This document shows positions 38,455 through 47,752 of a stretch of DNA of 64,000 nucleotides, piece after piece. The DNA is from Dissulfuribacter thermophilus (lineage in GTDB: Bacteria; Desulfobacterota; Dissulfuribacteria; Dissulfuribacterales; Dissulfuribacteraceae), in the NCBI RefSeq assembly GCF_001687335.1, contig NZ_MAGO01000005.1, forward strand, positions 124,001 through 188,000, in the 5' to 3' direction. The translations under genes and the position numbers were made by a program. Within the stretch, counting starts at the first letter, position 1; every line of letters starts with the position of its first letter. The notes beneath the pieces were generated by a model. The model was not told where the DNA came from. It ran no database searches and saw only the letters and a program-made list of their open reading frames with translations.

Positions 38455-38690
38455 ATTTAGAAGGCTGTATCTACTCTAAGGCTGATGTCATCCTCAAGAG
38501 GGTATATTAGGGCCAAAGATTCTATCTATGGCAACACCCTTACGGCCTTTTTTATTCACTACCATAGGGGTACCTTTAAATAAAATGAACACTACCTTTT
38601 TGAGGGCATTAGCCAGGTCTAGAGATGCCTCCATAAGCTTAGATTTCTAATAAAGCCTCTCAAGTTCCAGCTCCTTTTATATTTTAGTCG
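38455..38690 (-). pseudogene. possible decayed gene upstream of hisS
   Basis: On the minus strand a 46-codon ATG frame (38634 to stop 38494) encodes a peptide with NALKKVVFILFKGTPMVVN and GVAIDRI. Its frame can be read further upstream through one TAG as KELELERLY-stop-KSKL. After a frameshift near 38520 another frame gives ALIYPLEDDISLRVDTAF and a stop. Pieced together, these resemble one continuous protein broken by a nonsense codon and a frameshift. There is no ribosome-binding site before the ATG. I do not recognise the family. The alternative is chance frames in non-coding DNA. Confidence 0.35.
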
Positions 38691-38922
38691 CCTTCTGAGT
38701 CAGGCCTAACTAAATTGTCAGACATATTACAAAAGCGAATTTTTCCCTTCATAAACGAGGGCCATAACTCGAGAGCGTTTGTTGCAATTTTAATCTGTGC
38801 TCCACCTAAGTATTATAAATAAAAGCAATAGGTTATGATGTTATTAAAAATCTATTTTCCCATCTTTGGCATCTGTCTTGCTTTGTAAAAAGACAAAACA
38901 AAAAAAATAGAGGCGCATTACC

Positions 38923-38975
38923 ATGAGAAAAATTACTGTTTACAGCAAAAGCGGAAGCTAAATTTTTTCTCTCAT
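38923..38975 (+). other. imperfect inverted repeat enclosing a 12-codon frame
   Basis: ATGAGAAAAATT (38923-38934) is almost complementary to AATTTTTTCTCTCAT (38961-38975). The first arm begins a 12-codon frame (MRKITVYSKSGS) preceded by a GAGG at nine bases, and smaller hairpins lie inside. It may be a leader-peptide or RNA structure in the roughly 960-base stretch between hisS and the frameshifted porin. Its position upstream of the porin promoter at 39003 argues against attenuation of that gene. The rest of the stretch is AT-rich with nothing else I can support. Confidence 0.25.
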
Positions 38976-39002
38976 TTGCAAATAGTCGCCTGCAAGAAAT
39001 AG

Positions 39003-39031
39003 TTGATTTATGCACAAAGTACATATATATA
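39003..39031 (+). promoter_or_regulatory. probable sigma70 promoter of the frameshifted porin
   Basis: TTGATT (39003-39008) and TATATA (39026-39031) are separated by 17 bases. The transcript would have a leader of about 125 bases before the ATG at 39166. Confidence 0.5.
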
Positions 39032-39165
39032 CTCTGCCGGGCTTGCAAGTTCCTACGTTAACAGCGCCTTACAGATATTTTGAGAATTGAAAATTAGGCT
39101 TTTCTGCAATTGGCGCGGAGAATAAACTTGTCTGTGTGTATCTGTTAACAAAGAGAGGAGGAATT

Positions 39166-40706
39166 ATGAGGGAGAATTTATACAGAATTAAGAGCATTTT
39201 TAAACTTTTCATGCTACTAGTCATTATTACATTGTTTTTTGCTCCTGTTTTACCATTAGCAAGGGCCTCTCAACAGGATGAAATAGATGCATTGAAGGCC
39301 CAGGTAAGACAGTTGATGCAAAGGATTGAACAATTAGAAAAAAAAGAGGCATCAAAACCTTCATCCAACGCAAAAGCCTACTGGAAAAACGGTTTTAGAA
39401 TAGATTACAAAGATGCAAGAACCGGAAATGAATACAAATTTAGGTTTAGAACAGGCATTCAGTTTAGATATACCTACATGGACAGAGACGAAGACATAAA
39501 CGGGGCTGAGGAAAACTATAGCTCCTTTAACATGCGCCGCCTTCGCTTCTTCGTAGACGGTACAGCCCCGAACAGAGACTGGAAATACTACGTGCACGTC
39601 CAGCTTGAGCCCAAAAGTAGGGTAAATGTCCACGACGCCTTTGTAATATGGAAAAAACACAAAGAATTCATGGTCCAGTTTGGCCGAATGAAGATTCCAG
39701 GACTCGGAATAGAATATTGGCAGAGTGGATTTAAACAAAACGGTACTAGTAGGACCATTTTTACGGATGATAGTGAAGGCTACTGGCCCTTTGACGGTGG
39801 AACTCCGACCTTGAGGGTTGGTGGCCATATACTCTCAAACGGATTCCCAATTGGAGGTATGTTAAATTACAGGTCTCAGGGAATTTTATTAAACGGATAT
39901 CTAGATTTCATGGCTAAGAAACAGTTTTTATGCTATTGGCTCGGTTATTTTAACGGAAGGGATACCCAAGGAAATCGAGATATAAACAGTGCAGATAAGT
40001 TATACAGCGCGAGGATTGGCATAAACTGGCTGCCAGGTTCAGATCCAAGAGGACCGATGGGGTCCAAGACATTCAATAATTATTTTATGCAGGGCGACTA
40101 TGGCTTTAACAAGGTCCCTGCCTTGGCAACAGTATTTTCTACGTTTTGGGCAAAAGATCGTGTGAACAAATTCTTCGATCTAAATGGAAACGAAAATAGT
40201 GCAAGACACGATACAGAAAATTATGGCTTTGATATAACAGTCCTGTTTCGTTATCTAGGATTCTCCTCAGATATCGAATGGGCATGGGAAGAATTTATTC
40301 AGGCCCCTGACAAGGCACACAGGAAACATGGGATAGGTGGGCATTAAGGGCCAACATCGGATACTTTTTTGTACCAAAAAAGTGGGAAGCGGTTTTCAAA
40401 TACGCCTATTTGGAAAGGCTTGAAGGCAACACTCCCCTCAATTCACTTCAAAGTGGCTTAGGCCTGGTACAGTTGGCAAACGGAAAAATGGGGATAGAAG
40501 ACTATATGCAACAATTTGTCCTGGGTATTAACTACTATTTCCACGGATTCAATCAATACATCACCATGGATGTATCCCTTCTTCAAAGAAACATAAAAGA
40601 TGCATCTAATGCAGAGGCAGCAGAGGTTGGTATGACTGCAGCTGATTTTGATAGCGTAAAGGAAAACGACTGGCGCTTTAGGGTAATGTATCAATTTTGG
40701 TTCTAA
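39166..40706 (+). pseudogene. phosphate-selective porin O/P-like protein, frameshifted
   Basis: Two frames encode one outer-membrane protein. The first (39166-40347) begins with a signal peptide ending near ARA-SQ, a trimerising coiled coil (QQDEIDALKAQVRQLMQRIE), and porin strands such as FNMRRLRFFVDGTAPNRDWKYY. It stops prematurely after AHRKHGIGGH. The continuation lies in the -1 frame from about 40303 (WDRWALRANIGYFFVPKKWE onward) to 40706, ending MYQFWF with the terminal phenylalanine needed for barrel insertion. A one-base deletion between about 40280 and 40345 explains it. No classical slippery heptamer is visible, so this is a mutation or a sequencing/assembly error. Repaired length would be about 513 residues. 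A GGAGG lies four bases before the ATG; an upstream GTG at 39136 is less likely. Confidence 0.82.
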
Positions 40707-40851
40707 CCTATTGCAAAATAGTGTCAGCTTATCTGGGCCCAGACACACACAGACAATCCTTTGTCATCTTCTATAACAGTCCACCCAGCGCTTTGTGAAA
40801 GCCTATCTTTAAGGGCTTGAAACTGGAAGAACTTAAGGTTAACAAGAAGGC

Positions 40852-41718
40852 ATGAACGGGATTATAAGACGTATAAAAATTCTTTTGGAAATGATAAAAT
40901 TTGAACACACAGTCTTCGCCCTACCATTTGCATTCCTAGGGGCGTTTTTGGCTCAAGGGGGGATCCCTCCGTTAAAAGAGAGCCTTCTTATCTTGCTTGG
41001 AATGGTAGGTGGAAGGACTGCTGCCATGGGCTTTAATCGCATAGTTGACCTTCCATTTGATGCAAAAAATCCCAGGACCAAAGAAAGACCCCTTGTTACA
41101 GGTGCAGTTAAAAAGAAAGAAGCTTGGGCCATGGTTATTTTATCGAGCCTTGCCTTTTTCATTTCAGCATACCTGTTGAATCCCATGGCCTTTAAACTGT
41201 CTCCGTGGGTTTATATAGTCCTACTCGCATATTCGTACACAAAACGTTTTACCCCACTGTGCCATCTATTTCTCGGACTTGCCATTGGCATAGCACCCAC
41301 AGCAGGATGGATCGCCATAAAGGGTAGCATCTCTCTTCTACCAATACTCATTTCCATTGGAGTCATGTTTTGGGTAGCGGGCTTTGACATCCTCTATGCC
41401 TGCCTCGACACAGAATTCGACAAAAAAACAGGTCTCCATTCTATACCAGCTGCAATTGGGGTAAAAAACGCCTTTTTTATCTCATCACTATTTCACGTCA
41501 TTGCTTTTTTCCTATTCTTAGCTGTAGGACTATTGGCAGATCTCAGGCTTCCCTACTACATAGGCCTTTTTGGGGTTTCAATCCTCTTTATACTTCAACG
41601 CAGAGTGGTTAGTCCAAACGATCTATCAAAAATGAATCTTGCTTTTTTTACGTTAAATGGTCTTGTAAGCCTAATACTATTTTGCTTTACTGTTATTGAT
41701 ATGACTTTCTTTCATTAA
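40852..41718 (+). CDS. mqnP: UbiA-family polyprenyltransferase (MqnP-like)
   Basis: An integral membrane prenyltransferase of 288 residues with eight to nine hydrophobic segments. The first aspartate-rich motif is NRIVDLPFDAKNPRTKERPL, and the second is DILYACLDTEFDKKTG. Together they bind the prenyl diphosphate with magnesium. The sequence fits the UbiA-other/MqnP group that prenylates the futalosine-pathway menaquinone precursor, rather than the ubiquinone enzyme, which matches an anaerobe using menaquinone. The gene symbol is inferred: no other mqn genes are in the window. The ribosome-binding site (AAGAAGG) is unusually close to the ATG. Confidence 0.83.
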   Translation: MNGIIRRIKILLEMIKFEHTVFALPFAFLGAFLAQGGIPPLKESLLILLGMVGGRTAAMGFNRIVDLPFDAKNPRTKERPLVTGAVKKKEAWAMVILSSLAFFISAYLLNPMAFKLSPWVYIVLLAYSYTKRFTPLCHLFLGLAIGIAPTAGWIAIKGSISLLPILISIGVMFWVAGFDILYACLDTEFDKKTGLHSIPAAIGVKNAFFISSLFHVIAFFLFLAVGLLADLRLPYYIGLFGVSILFILQRRVVSPNDLSKMNLAFFTLNGLVSLILFCFTVIDMTFFH

Positions 41719-41797
41719 AGGATGCGCTTACGCTAGAAAAACCTAGGTCAAGTGAATAATGCTTAATCCTGTTAGAATTTACCATTAAGGAGGCTAG

Positions 41798-42580
41798 GTG
41801 CTCAGAAAAGACCAGTGGTGCAAGGTGTTAAACCACGAAAAGATGGGCCCAGAAGTCTATCTCATATGTCTTGAGTCAAAGGAGATCGCACTTGGGGCCA
41901 GGCCCGGCCAGTTTGTTATGATCTCTGTCAATAGGGGAGATTCAAAAGATCCCCTCCTAAGGCGGCCCTTTTCTATTGCCTGGACAGATGAATCCCGTGA
42001 CGCCTTTTACATACTCTACAGGGTGGTGGGACGTGGAACTTCAATACTGTCAAAAATAAAAAACGGAGAATTCCTCAAGGTCTTAGGCCCGCTTGGTAAT
42101 GGCTTTAACACTATTTGGGATGAACAAAGGTTTCTTGTAGGCGGAGGGCTAGGAATAGCCCCAATCATATTTCTAGCTAAAAAAATGCAATCAAAACAGG
42201 CACCACACAAATGTATAATTGGGATCCGCTCAAAAGAGGATTTTCCGGCCCTGATTGATATTCTTCAAAAGGACATAACCCACATTGAAATAACAAGTGA
42301 GGACGGCTCTGTTGGTATCAAAGGACTCGTTACTACTGCTCTTGAGAGTTTAGTAAAAAATCACAGGAATTGTCTTATACAGACCTGTGGTCCAATACCC
42401 ATGCTCAAGGCCATTTCTGAGATTGTTACCCGTTATGGGATAAAATGGGAGCTTTCCCTTGAGGCCAACATGGCATGCGGTGTTGGACTATGCCTTGGAT
42501 GTGCCTTTGAAGGTAAGAACAGAATAGTACATATTTGTAAGGATGGACCAGTATTCGATGGAAACGAAATTTTCGCCTGA
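41798..42580 (+). CDS. pyrK: dihydroorotate dehydrogenase B, electron-transfer subunit
   Basis: PyrK carries FAD and a [2Fe-2S] cluster and passes electrons from dihydroorotate oxidation to NAD. The 260-residue protein has FAD-binding LLRRPFSIAW, NAD-binding LVGGGLGIAPIIFLAKKM, and the cluster ligands in MACGVGLCLGCAFEGKNRIVHIC. The GTG start is supported by AAGGAGG four bases upstream. It overlaps pyrD by 38 bases, the standard pyrK-pyrD pairing of class 1B enzymes. Confidence 0.96.
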   Translation: MLRKDQWCKVLNHEKMGPEVYLICLESKEIALGARPGQFVMISVNRGDSKDPLLRRPFSIAWTDESRDAFYILYRVVGRGTSILSKIKNGEFLKVLGPLGNGFNTIWDEQRFLVGGGLGIAPIIFLAKKMQSKQAPHKCIIGIRSKEDFPALIDILQKDITHIEITSEDGSVGIKGLVTTALESLVKNHRNCLIQTCGPIPMLKAISEIVTRYGIKWELSLEANMACGVGLCLGCAFEGKNRIVHICKDGPVFDGNEIFA

Positions 42581-43472
42581 CCTTACCACGACGCTTGGCC
42601 CAATATCCCTTAAAAATCCTGTAGTCCTTGCATCAGGAACCTGTGGATACGGTATTGAGTTGTCCGATCTAGTCGAACTCAAGGCCCTTGGGGCAATTGT
42701 CGTTAAAGGGATAAGCCTTGAACCTCGCCCTGGCAATCCTCCACCTAGGATTATCGAGACACCGTGTGGACTGTTGAACGCAATCGGATTGGAAAACATA
42801 GGAATTGATGCCTTTATCGAAAAAAAACTACCGTGGTTACGGGAACAGGGCATTACCACCATCGTTAACATACTCGGAAACTCCATCGACGACTATAAAA
42901 GGCTTTCAGCCATCCTCGACAAAGCAGACGGTGTCGCGGCAATCGAAGTAAATATTAGCTGCCCTAATGTAAAAGAAGGGGGCGTTTCGTTTGGCAAGAC
43001 CCCTGAGGGGACCCATGCCGTAACCAAGGCAGTCCGAGATGAGACAGGGCTCCCGCTGATCGTGAAGCTTAGCCCGAATGTTGGAGATATTACAGTCATT
43101 GCCAAGGCCGCCCAGGATGCAGGGGCAGATGCCGTCAGCCTCGTGAACACCTTCTTAGCAATGGCCATAGATATAGAAAAAAAGAGGCCTGTACTAGGAA
43201 ATACTTTTGGAGGCCTCTCTGGTCCTGCAATAAAACCCATTGCTCTAAGGATGGTTTGGGAGGTCAGTCGGGCAGTTCAAATACCCGTCATTGGAATCGG
43301 CGGGATAACCCAGTGGCAAGACGCAATAGAATTCCTTATGGCAGGGGCCAGCGCTATTCAAATAGGGACTGGCACCTTAATTTCTCCCGATTGCGGTAAA
43401 AAAGTTGTTGACGGCATACGGGATTTTTTGCGACAAAAGGGATATAAAAGGGTAGAAGAATTAAGGATATAA
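42543..43472 (+). CDS. pyrD: dihydroorotate dehydrogenase B, catalytic subunit
   Basis: Class 1B catalytic subunit, 309 residues, oxidising dihydroorotate to orotate in pyrimidine synthesis with FMN. The active-site cysteine is in EVNISCPNVKEGG, and other motifs are LASGTCGYG, VVKGISLEPRPGNPPPRI, and IPVIGIGGITQWQDAIEFLMAGASAIQIGT (partially quoted). The start could be the ATG at 42543 or five codons later. Both lie inside pyrK. Confidence 0.96.
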   Translation: MDQYSMETKFSPDLTTTLGPISLKNPVVLASGTCGYGIELSDLVELKALGAIVVKGISLEPRPGNPPPRIIETPCGLLNAIGLENIGIDAFIEKKLPWLREQGITTIVNILGNSIDDYKRLSAILDKADGVAAIEVNISCPNVKEGGVSFGKTPEGTHAVTKAVRDETGLPLIVKLSPNVGDITVIAKAAQDAGADAVSLVNTFLAMAIDIEKKRPVLGNTFGGLSGPAIKPIALRMVWEVSRAVQIPVIGIGGITQWQDAIEFLMAGASAIQIGTGTLISPDCGKKVVDGIRDFLRQKGYKRVEELRI

Positions 43473-43558
43473 CCAAGCTTTCCATAACGGTCGTCTTTTT
43501 TACGGTCCTTTTGATCGTAACTTGCCACCCCGTTTCCTCGGGGGAAAGGAGATCTCAC

Positions 43559-44020
43559 ATGAAATTTCAATCCGCGGCCTTTGATCACATGGGAGAAATA
43601 CCTGAAAAATACACCTGCGACGGTCAGGACATCTCCCCTCCCCTATCATGGGATGACCTCCCAGAAGGCACTAGGTCGCTGGTCCTCATCGTCGATGATC
43701 CAGATGCCCCAGACCCCAAGGCCCCGAAAATGACATGGGTCCACTGGCTCCTTTACAACATCCCTCCTACGACAAAAGGCCTTGAAGAGGGGATAAGCAC
43801 CTTTCCCAAAGGGACCCTTCATGGTAAAAACGACTGGAGACGTACTGGCTACGGTGGTCCATGCCCGCCTATAGGACGCCACCGCTACTTTTTTAAGCTA
43901 TATGCCCTTGATACTGTCCTGCCTGATCTAAAAATCTCCGACAAAAAGGCCCTGGAATCCGCAATGAAGGGCCACATTATAGAAAGGGCAGAGCTTATTG
44001 GGACATACCAGCGTAAATGA
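43559..44020 (+). CDS. YbhB/YbcL-type phosphatidylethanolamine-binding-like (PEBP) protein
   Basis: A 153-residue PEBP-fold protein with the family motifs IPEKYTCDGQDISPPLSW, LVLIVDDPDAPDP, WVHWLLYNIPP and the ligand loop YGGPCPPIGRHRYFF. The ATG at 43559 has AAGGAG seven bases upstream. The frame stays open upstream and encodes a hydrophobic stretch followed by a lipobox-like LIVTC (about 43476-43529), but no ATG, GTG or TTG precedes that stretch. A lipoprotein form is therefore possible only with a non-standard start. Function of bacterial PEBP proteins is not settled. Confidence 0.88.
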   Translation: MKFQSAAFDHMGEIPEKYTCDGQDISPPLSWDDLPEGTRSLVLIVDDPDAPDPKAPKMTWVHWLLYNIPPTTKGLEEGISTFPKGTLHGKNDWRRTGYGGPCPPIGRHRYFFKLYALDTVLPDLKISDKKALESAMKGHIIERAELIGTYQRK

Positions 44021-44078
44021 CAGCCTGTCTGTTTTTAGCACTCTCCATCGCTTGCTAACAAAAAACCTATGAGCTATA

Positions 44079-46061
44079 TTGGGTTTAAAATTTTTTAACC
44101 GTTCTTTTAAAAAAGTAGTATTGGTGGGCAATACGGCATTGATAGCACCAAAGAGTAAAATAGGCCTTTATTTTTTACCTGGAGAGCCCTTTGAAACTAT
44201 TAAATCCATAGTTCTGGGCATGGGCCATGAGTTTGTCCAGGACTTTGAAGCCTTTGAAAGTGGGGCAAATAGGCCAAGTCTACTCCCTGATATGGCCATT
44301 ATGGACGAACACCATGCTTCAATCCTAGAATCCCACAACAGATCCCGGAACTTTTGTCAAAAATGTCCATCATTCCTCCCCATGCTCGTGGCATTGTGGA
44401 ATCCGCAGCTAATAAGCCTATACATTCAAAAGGGTTTTCACGATTGCATACGTCTTCCCTTTGAAAAGACAGAGGTTGAATCACGGATTATTACTTTTTT
44501 GGCCCTTAAAAATAGGGCCAAACAACTTTTTGGGAAGCTTGAAAGCCAAAAACACCTCTTGTCCACTGCCCTTCAAAAGGTAGACGAGGCAGTAGTCATA
44601 ACTAGTGCCTCCGGAGATATCGTGTATGCCAATGATTCATTCAAAGACCTTACAGGCCATGGAACAGATGAACTTCTGAAAATAAACCTCAGCAATATAA
44701 TTTTTAATGAAGACCTTCCAGAAACCGCCTCCAAGGACAGCGTCCACGGATTCATAGTCAACGGAAATGTCAGGAGGGGTACCTTAAGGCTAAAAAGGGC
44801 AGACGGTACATGTATTGAAATGGACGCGAGTATCACTCCATTTACCGATAGCTCTTTAAAAGGCCTATACTATGTGTACGTCTTGAGGGATATCAGTGAA
44901 AAACGCCTCATAGAGGCCCGTACCATTCAGGCCCAAAAACTCGAGGCATTAGGGGTTTTGGCTGGGGGAATCGCCCATGACTTCAATAACATACTGACTC
45001 CAATCATCGGATATGCAGAACTTTTGAGGACTTTCCCCCACAAAGAAGGGGAGTTTCTAGAGGAAGTTGACCAGATCCTAAAGGCCGCAACAAGGGCAAA
45101 GGAATTGGTGGGAGAACTGCTAAGCTTTTCCAGACAGCAAGATGAGCCTAAGAGGCTCATAAATCCCGTCCCGATCCTAAAAGAGGCCTTAAAACTCCTG
45201 AGAGCCGCAGTACCAGATAACATAAATATTGTTCAGGACATCGATCAGAACACTCCCAAGATCTTCCTCAGCCCAGTACATCTCCACCAGATTATAATGA
45301 ACTTGGTAATAAATGCCTATCAGGCCATTGGAGACAGACAGGGCCGCATAGAGGTAACCCTTGAAAACATAGAAGTAGACGAATTCAGTGCCCGCACACA
45401 TCCAGGCCTAAAACCTGGTCCCCATGTGAGACTCAGCGTCAGCGACAATGGTCCAGGCATTCCAGCATCTTTCCTCCACAGGATCTTTGATCCGTATTTT
45501 ACTACTAAGGAAGAAGGAAAGGGAACTGGCCTAGGTCTTAGCGTGGTCCACAATATTCTTAAAAATGCCAACGGAATGGTGACTGTTTATAGTGAAGAGG
45601 GTAAAGGCGCCACTTTTAGGTGCTATTTTCCCGCACTAAAGGCCGAAGGCAAGGTTCAGATAGAGGAATGGAGTCAAACCCAGCCCTGTTCTTTGGGGCT
45701 AAGGGTCATGCTCGTTGACGATGATGAGATGAATCTCGTTATTACAAATAAGATGTTTAATCATCTCGGATGCATTGTCCAGGCCTTTACCGATCCAAAT
45801 GAGGCATTAAATACATTTAAGAAAGCCCCTAAAGGCTTTGACCTCGTATTCACAGACCAGGTAATGCCAAAAATGAATGGCACGGACCTCTCAAAGGCCC
45901 TGCGGATGATAGAAAAAAATATTCCTATCATAATCTCTAGCGGCTACATAGCTGCTCTCAGAAAACAGGCCCTTACTGAAGCTGGTGTCAACGAAGTCCT
46001 TTCAAAACCATTTACTCTGTTACAACTAAAAGACACTCTAATCAGAATAATGAAAAAGTAA
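44079..46061 (+). CDS. hybrid histidine kinase with pseudo-receiver, PAS and receiver domains
   Basis: A soluble hybrid kinase of about 660 residues. Residues 10-150 look like a degenerate receiver (DMAIMDEHH and a terminal KxPF-like RLPFEK). A PAS domain spans about 160-275 (AVVITSASGDIVYANDSFKDLTG). The dimerisation/phosphoacceptor region has GGIAHDFNN (H300), and the ATPase has N, G1 and G2 boxes ([24 protein letters not shown]). A C-terminal receiver has VMLVDDDE and an acceptor aspartate in FTDQVMPKMNG. No transmembrane helix is predicted by eye. The start is uncertain: a TTG at 44079 without a clear ribosome-binding site. The cognate partner is not adjacent. Confidence 0.87.
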   Translation: MGLKFFNRSFKKVVLVGNTALIAPKSKIGLYFLPGEPFETIKSIVLGMGHEFVQDFEAFESGANRPSLLPDMAIMDEHHASILESHNRSRNFCQKCPSFLPMLVALWNPQLISLYIQKGFHDCIRLPFEKTEVESRIITFLALKNRAKQLFGKLESQKHLLSTALQKVDEAVVITSASGDIVYANDSFKDLTGHGTDELLKINLSNIIFNEDLPETASKDSVHGFIVNGNVRRGTLRLKRADGTCIEMDASITPFTDSSLKGLYYVYVLRDISEKRLIEARTIQAQKLEALGVLAGGIAHDFNNILTPIIGYAELLRTFPHKEGEFLEEVDQILKAATRAKELVGELLSFSRQQDEPKRLINPVPILKEALKLLRAAVPDNINIVQDIDQNTPKIFLSPVHLHQIIMNLVINAYQAIGDRQGRIEVTLENIEVDEFSARTHPGLKPGPHVRLSVSDNGPGIPASFLHRIFDPYFTTKEEGKGTGLGLSVVHNILKNANGMVTVYSEEGKGATFRCYFPALKAEGKVQIEEWSQTQPCSLGLRVMLVDDDEMNLVITNKMFNHLGCIVQAFTDPNEALNTFKKAPKGFDLVFTDQVMPKMNGTDLSKALRMIEKNIPIIISSGYIAALRKQALTEAGVNEVLSKPFTLLQLKDTLIRIMKK

Positions 46062-46069
46062 GATATTAA

Positions 46070-47395
46070 CTAAAGGACTGTATCTATTGTCTTTCCCTTC
46101 AACTTCTCCTTTGCCCCTAGCCTTGCTTCTTTGACTAGGCTGCCTCCAATGCTATCCGGTGTCTCCTTTCCAAGTACTGCATCAATCGCCTCAAATGCCT
46201 CAATATCTTTAGGAAGCCCCTTGGGATAGACCTCACGGTCTTCATTATTGACCACAAGAAGTTTTGATTTACTGAGGGCCATCACAATAGATTCAAGTTG
46301 ATCTTCTGGGATCCTGAGTCTTTTTGAAATATGGTCCAGCCTAGGAGTTGACCTATTAGCAAGGTCTTTGAACACCTCTATGAGTATATCCACTGAAAGG
46401 GCTGCCCGTTCCAATGGCATGAGTGCTTGATCGTGGCCAGGCCTATAGCGTGGCAACGCATAGACTGCATAACTAATCTCTGCCCCTACCAGAAATACTA
46501 TCCAACCAGCATACAACCACAGGAGAAACAGGGGCAAGGTAGCAAAAGAGCCATAGATGGCATTATATTTTGCTACCCCTATTTGTAACTTTATATATGC
46601 CGCCTGTGTAAAGATCCAGCCCAACGCCCCGATCACTCCTCCTGAAAGTGCAGGTATGAATGGAACCTTTGTGTTGGGGAGGAATCTGTACATCGCTGTA
46701 AAGGTGGAAGCAATCACCGAAAACATGAATAAATTTAATAAAAGCGTACCAATCCATGGTGCTGGGAAAAACCTGTGTAAGATGCCTACAAATTTGGGAC
46801 TTTGAAGAAATGCCATAACTGCCAGGCCAACGTTCACAGCAAAGGGTAGGAGTATGAGTAACGCCAAATAGTCCATGACCTTCCTTCCAAAGGGGCGCCC
46901 ACTTGCTGCACGCCAGATCACATTCATTGCGGATTCAATGGTCCCAAATAGCGATATAACGGAAAAAAGCATTCCCACTAAGCCGAATGCCCCAAGGGCT
47001 GCAAAGTTTGTATTGTCCACGTAGTCAAACACTGTATCTGCCATGGTCTTGAGGTGTTTTGAAAAAGTGGTTGTCCCATTTTCATGGGGAATGATTGGGG
47101 CCTCCTGATAGGCAAGCTGATCGATAAATGCATAGGCTGCCTCTCTGATTTTGTCTCCGGCCCCCAGCCCCTTTAACACAGCAGTGCCCATTGCAAGAAA
47201 GGGAACCATGGAAAGTATGACTGTAAAGGTAAGAGCACTGGCCCTTAGGGTGACTGCATCCTTTCTAAATTCAATGGTCACTATGTATATGACTCTGAAT
47301 ATGAGCAATAGAAATCTTTTAAGCCCCTTTGCTTCATCAAAGGAATGGCCCCATATAGTCTTTGTCACACGAGCCAGGGTGCCCTTTTGCACCAA
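46070..47395 (-). CDS. YihY/BrkB family inner-membrane protein
   Basis: A 441-residue YihY/BrkB family protein with about six membrane helices in residues 25-310 (including LRASALTFTVILSMVPFLAMG and a later YGSFATLPLFLLWLYAGWIVFLVGAE-type stretch, partially quoted), then a cytoplasmic C-terminal winged-helix-like region (PRLDHISKRLRIPEDQLESIV). The family was once misnamed ribonuclease BN; its actual role is unknown and transport has been suggested. An AAGGAGG precedes the TTG/GTG start pair. It converges on the hybrid kinase with an eight-base gap and overlaps nothing of known function. Confidence 0.9.
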   Translation of the reverse strand: MVQKGTLARVTKTIWGHSFDEAKGLKRFLLLIFRVIYIVTIEFRKDAVTLRASALTFTVILSMVPFLAMGTAVLKGLGAGDKIREAAYAFIDQLAYQEAPIIPHENGTTTFSKHLKTMADTVFDYVDNTNFAALGAFGLVGMLFSVISLFGTIESAMNVIWRAASGRPFGRKVMDYLALLILLPFAVNVGLAVMAFLQSPKFVGILHRFFPAPWIGTLLLNLFMFSVIASTFTAMYRFLPNTKVPFIPALSGGVIGALGWIFTQAAYIKLQIGVAKYNAIYGSFATLPLFLLWLYAGWIVFLVGAEISYAVYALPRYRPGHDQALMPLERAALSVDILIEVFKDLANRSTPRLDHISKRLRIPEDQLESIVMALSKSKLLVVNNEDREVYPKGLPKDIEAFEAIDAVLGKETPDSIGGSLVKEARLGAKEKLKGKTIDTVL

Positions 47396-47464
47396 TCCAT
47401 CCTCCTTGCAATAAGGCAGGAAATATCCTACTTTTTAGCCATAATAAACAAAAATTGTGTATAT

Positions 47465-47752
47465 ATGCAAGAAAACGAACCAGTAATCTTACCCATAGAA
47501 GACGAACTTGATCTCCACACCTTTAATCCAAAGGAGATCAAACCCCTCTTAGAGGACTATCTTAATGAATGCAGAAAACGCGGGATCCTCGAGGTTCGTA
47601 TAATACACGGTAAGGGTAAGGGCCAACTTAGACGAACAGTACATGCCTTAATGGAAAAATTTGACTTTGTCATCTCGTACTTCACTGCCCCTCCAGAAAG
47701 AGGAGGCCATGGTGCCACCATAGCCTGGCTCAAGGGATGGGATAATACCTAA
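47465..47752 (+). CDS. small MutS-related (Smr) domain protein
   Basis: A 95-residue stand-alone Smr domain with ELDLHTFNPKEIKPLLEDYL, the nucleic-acid-contacting loop IHGKGKGQLRRTVHALM and the C-terminal GGHGATIAWLK. Smr domains can nick DNA or cleave RNA, recently linked to collided-ribosome mRNA cleavage. The frame extends further upstream but antisense to yihY. I chose the ATG at 47465, where homology begins, although it has no clear Shine-Dalgarno. It ends four bases inside the convergent gene. Confidence 0.88.
   Translation: MQENEPVILPIEDELDLHTFNPKEIKPLLEDYLNECRKRGILEVRIIHGKGKGQLRRTVHALMEKFDFVISYFTAPPERGGHGATIAWLKGWDNT

Noticed and set aside
38833-39048. A 71-codon minus-strand frame in the gene-poor stretch before the porin
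   Set aside because: It overlaps the porin promoter, has no ribosome-binding site and shows no domain-like pattern.
38880-39165. A riboswitch (for example c-di-GMP) in the porin leader
   Set aside because: Hairpins are present, but the conserved cores of the riboswitch classes I know are not recognisable.
40280-40347. Programmed -1 frameshifting in the porin
   Set aside because: No slippery heptamer with a downstream pseudoknot is visible, and porins are not known to use it; a mutation or sequencing error is simpler.
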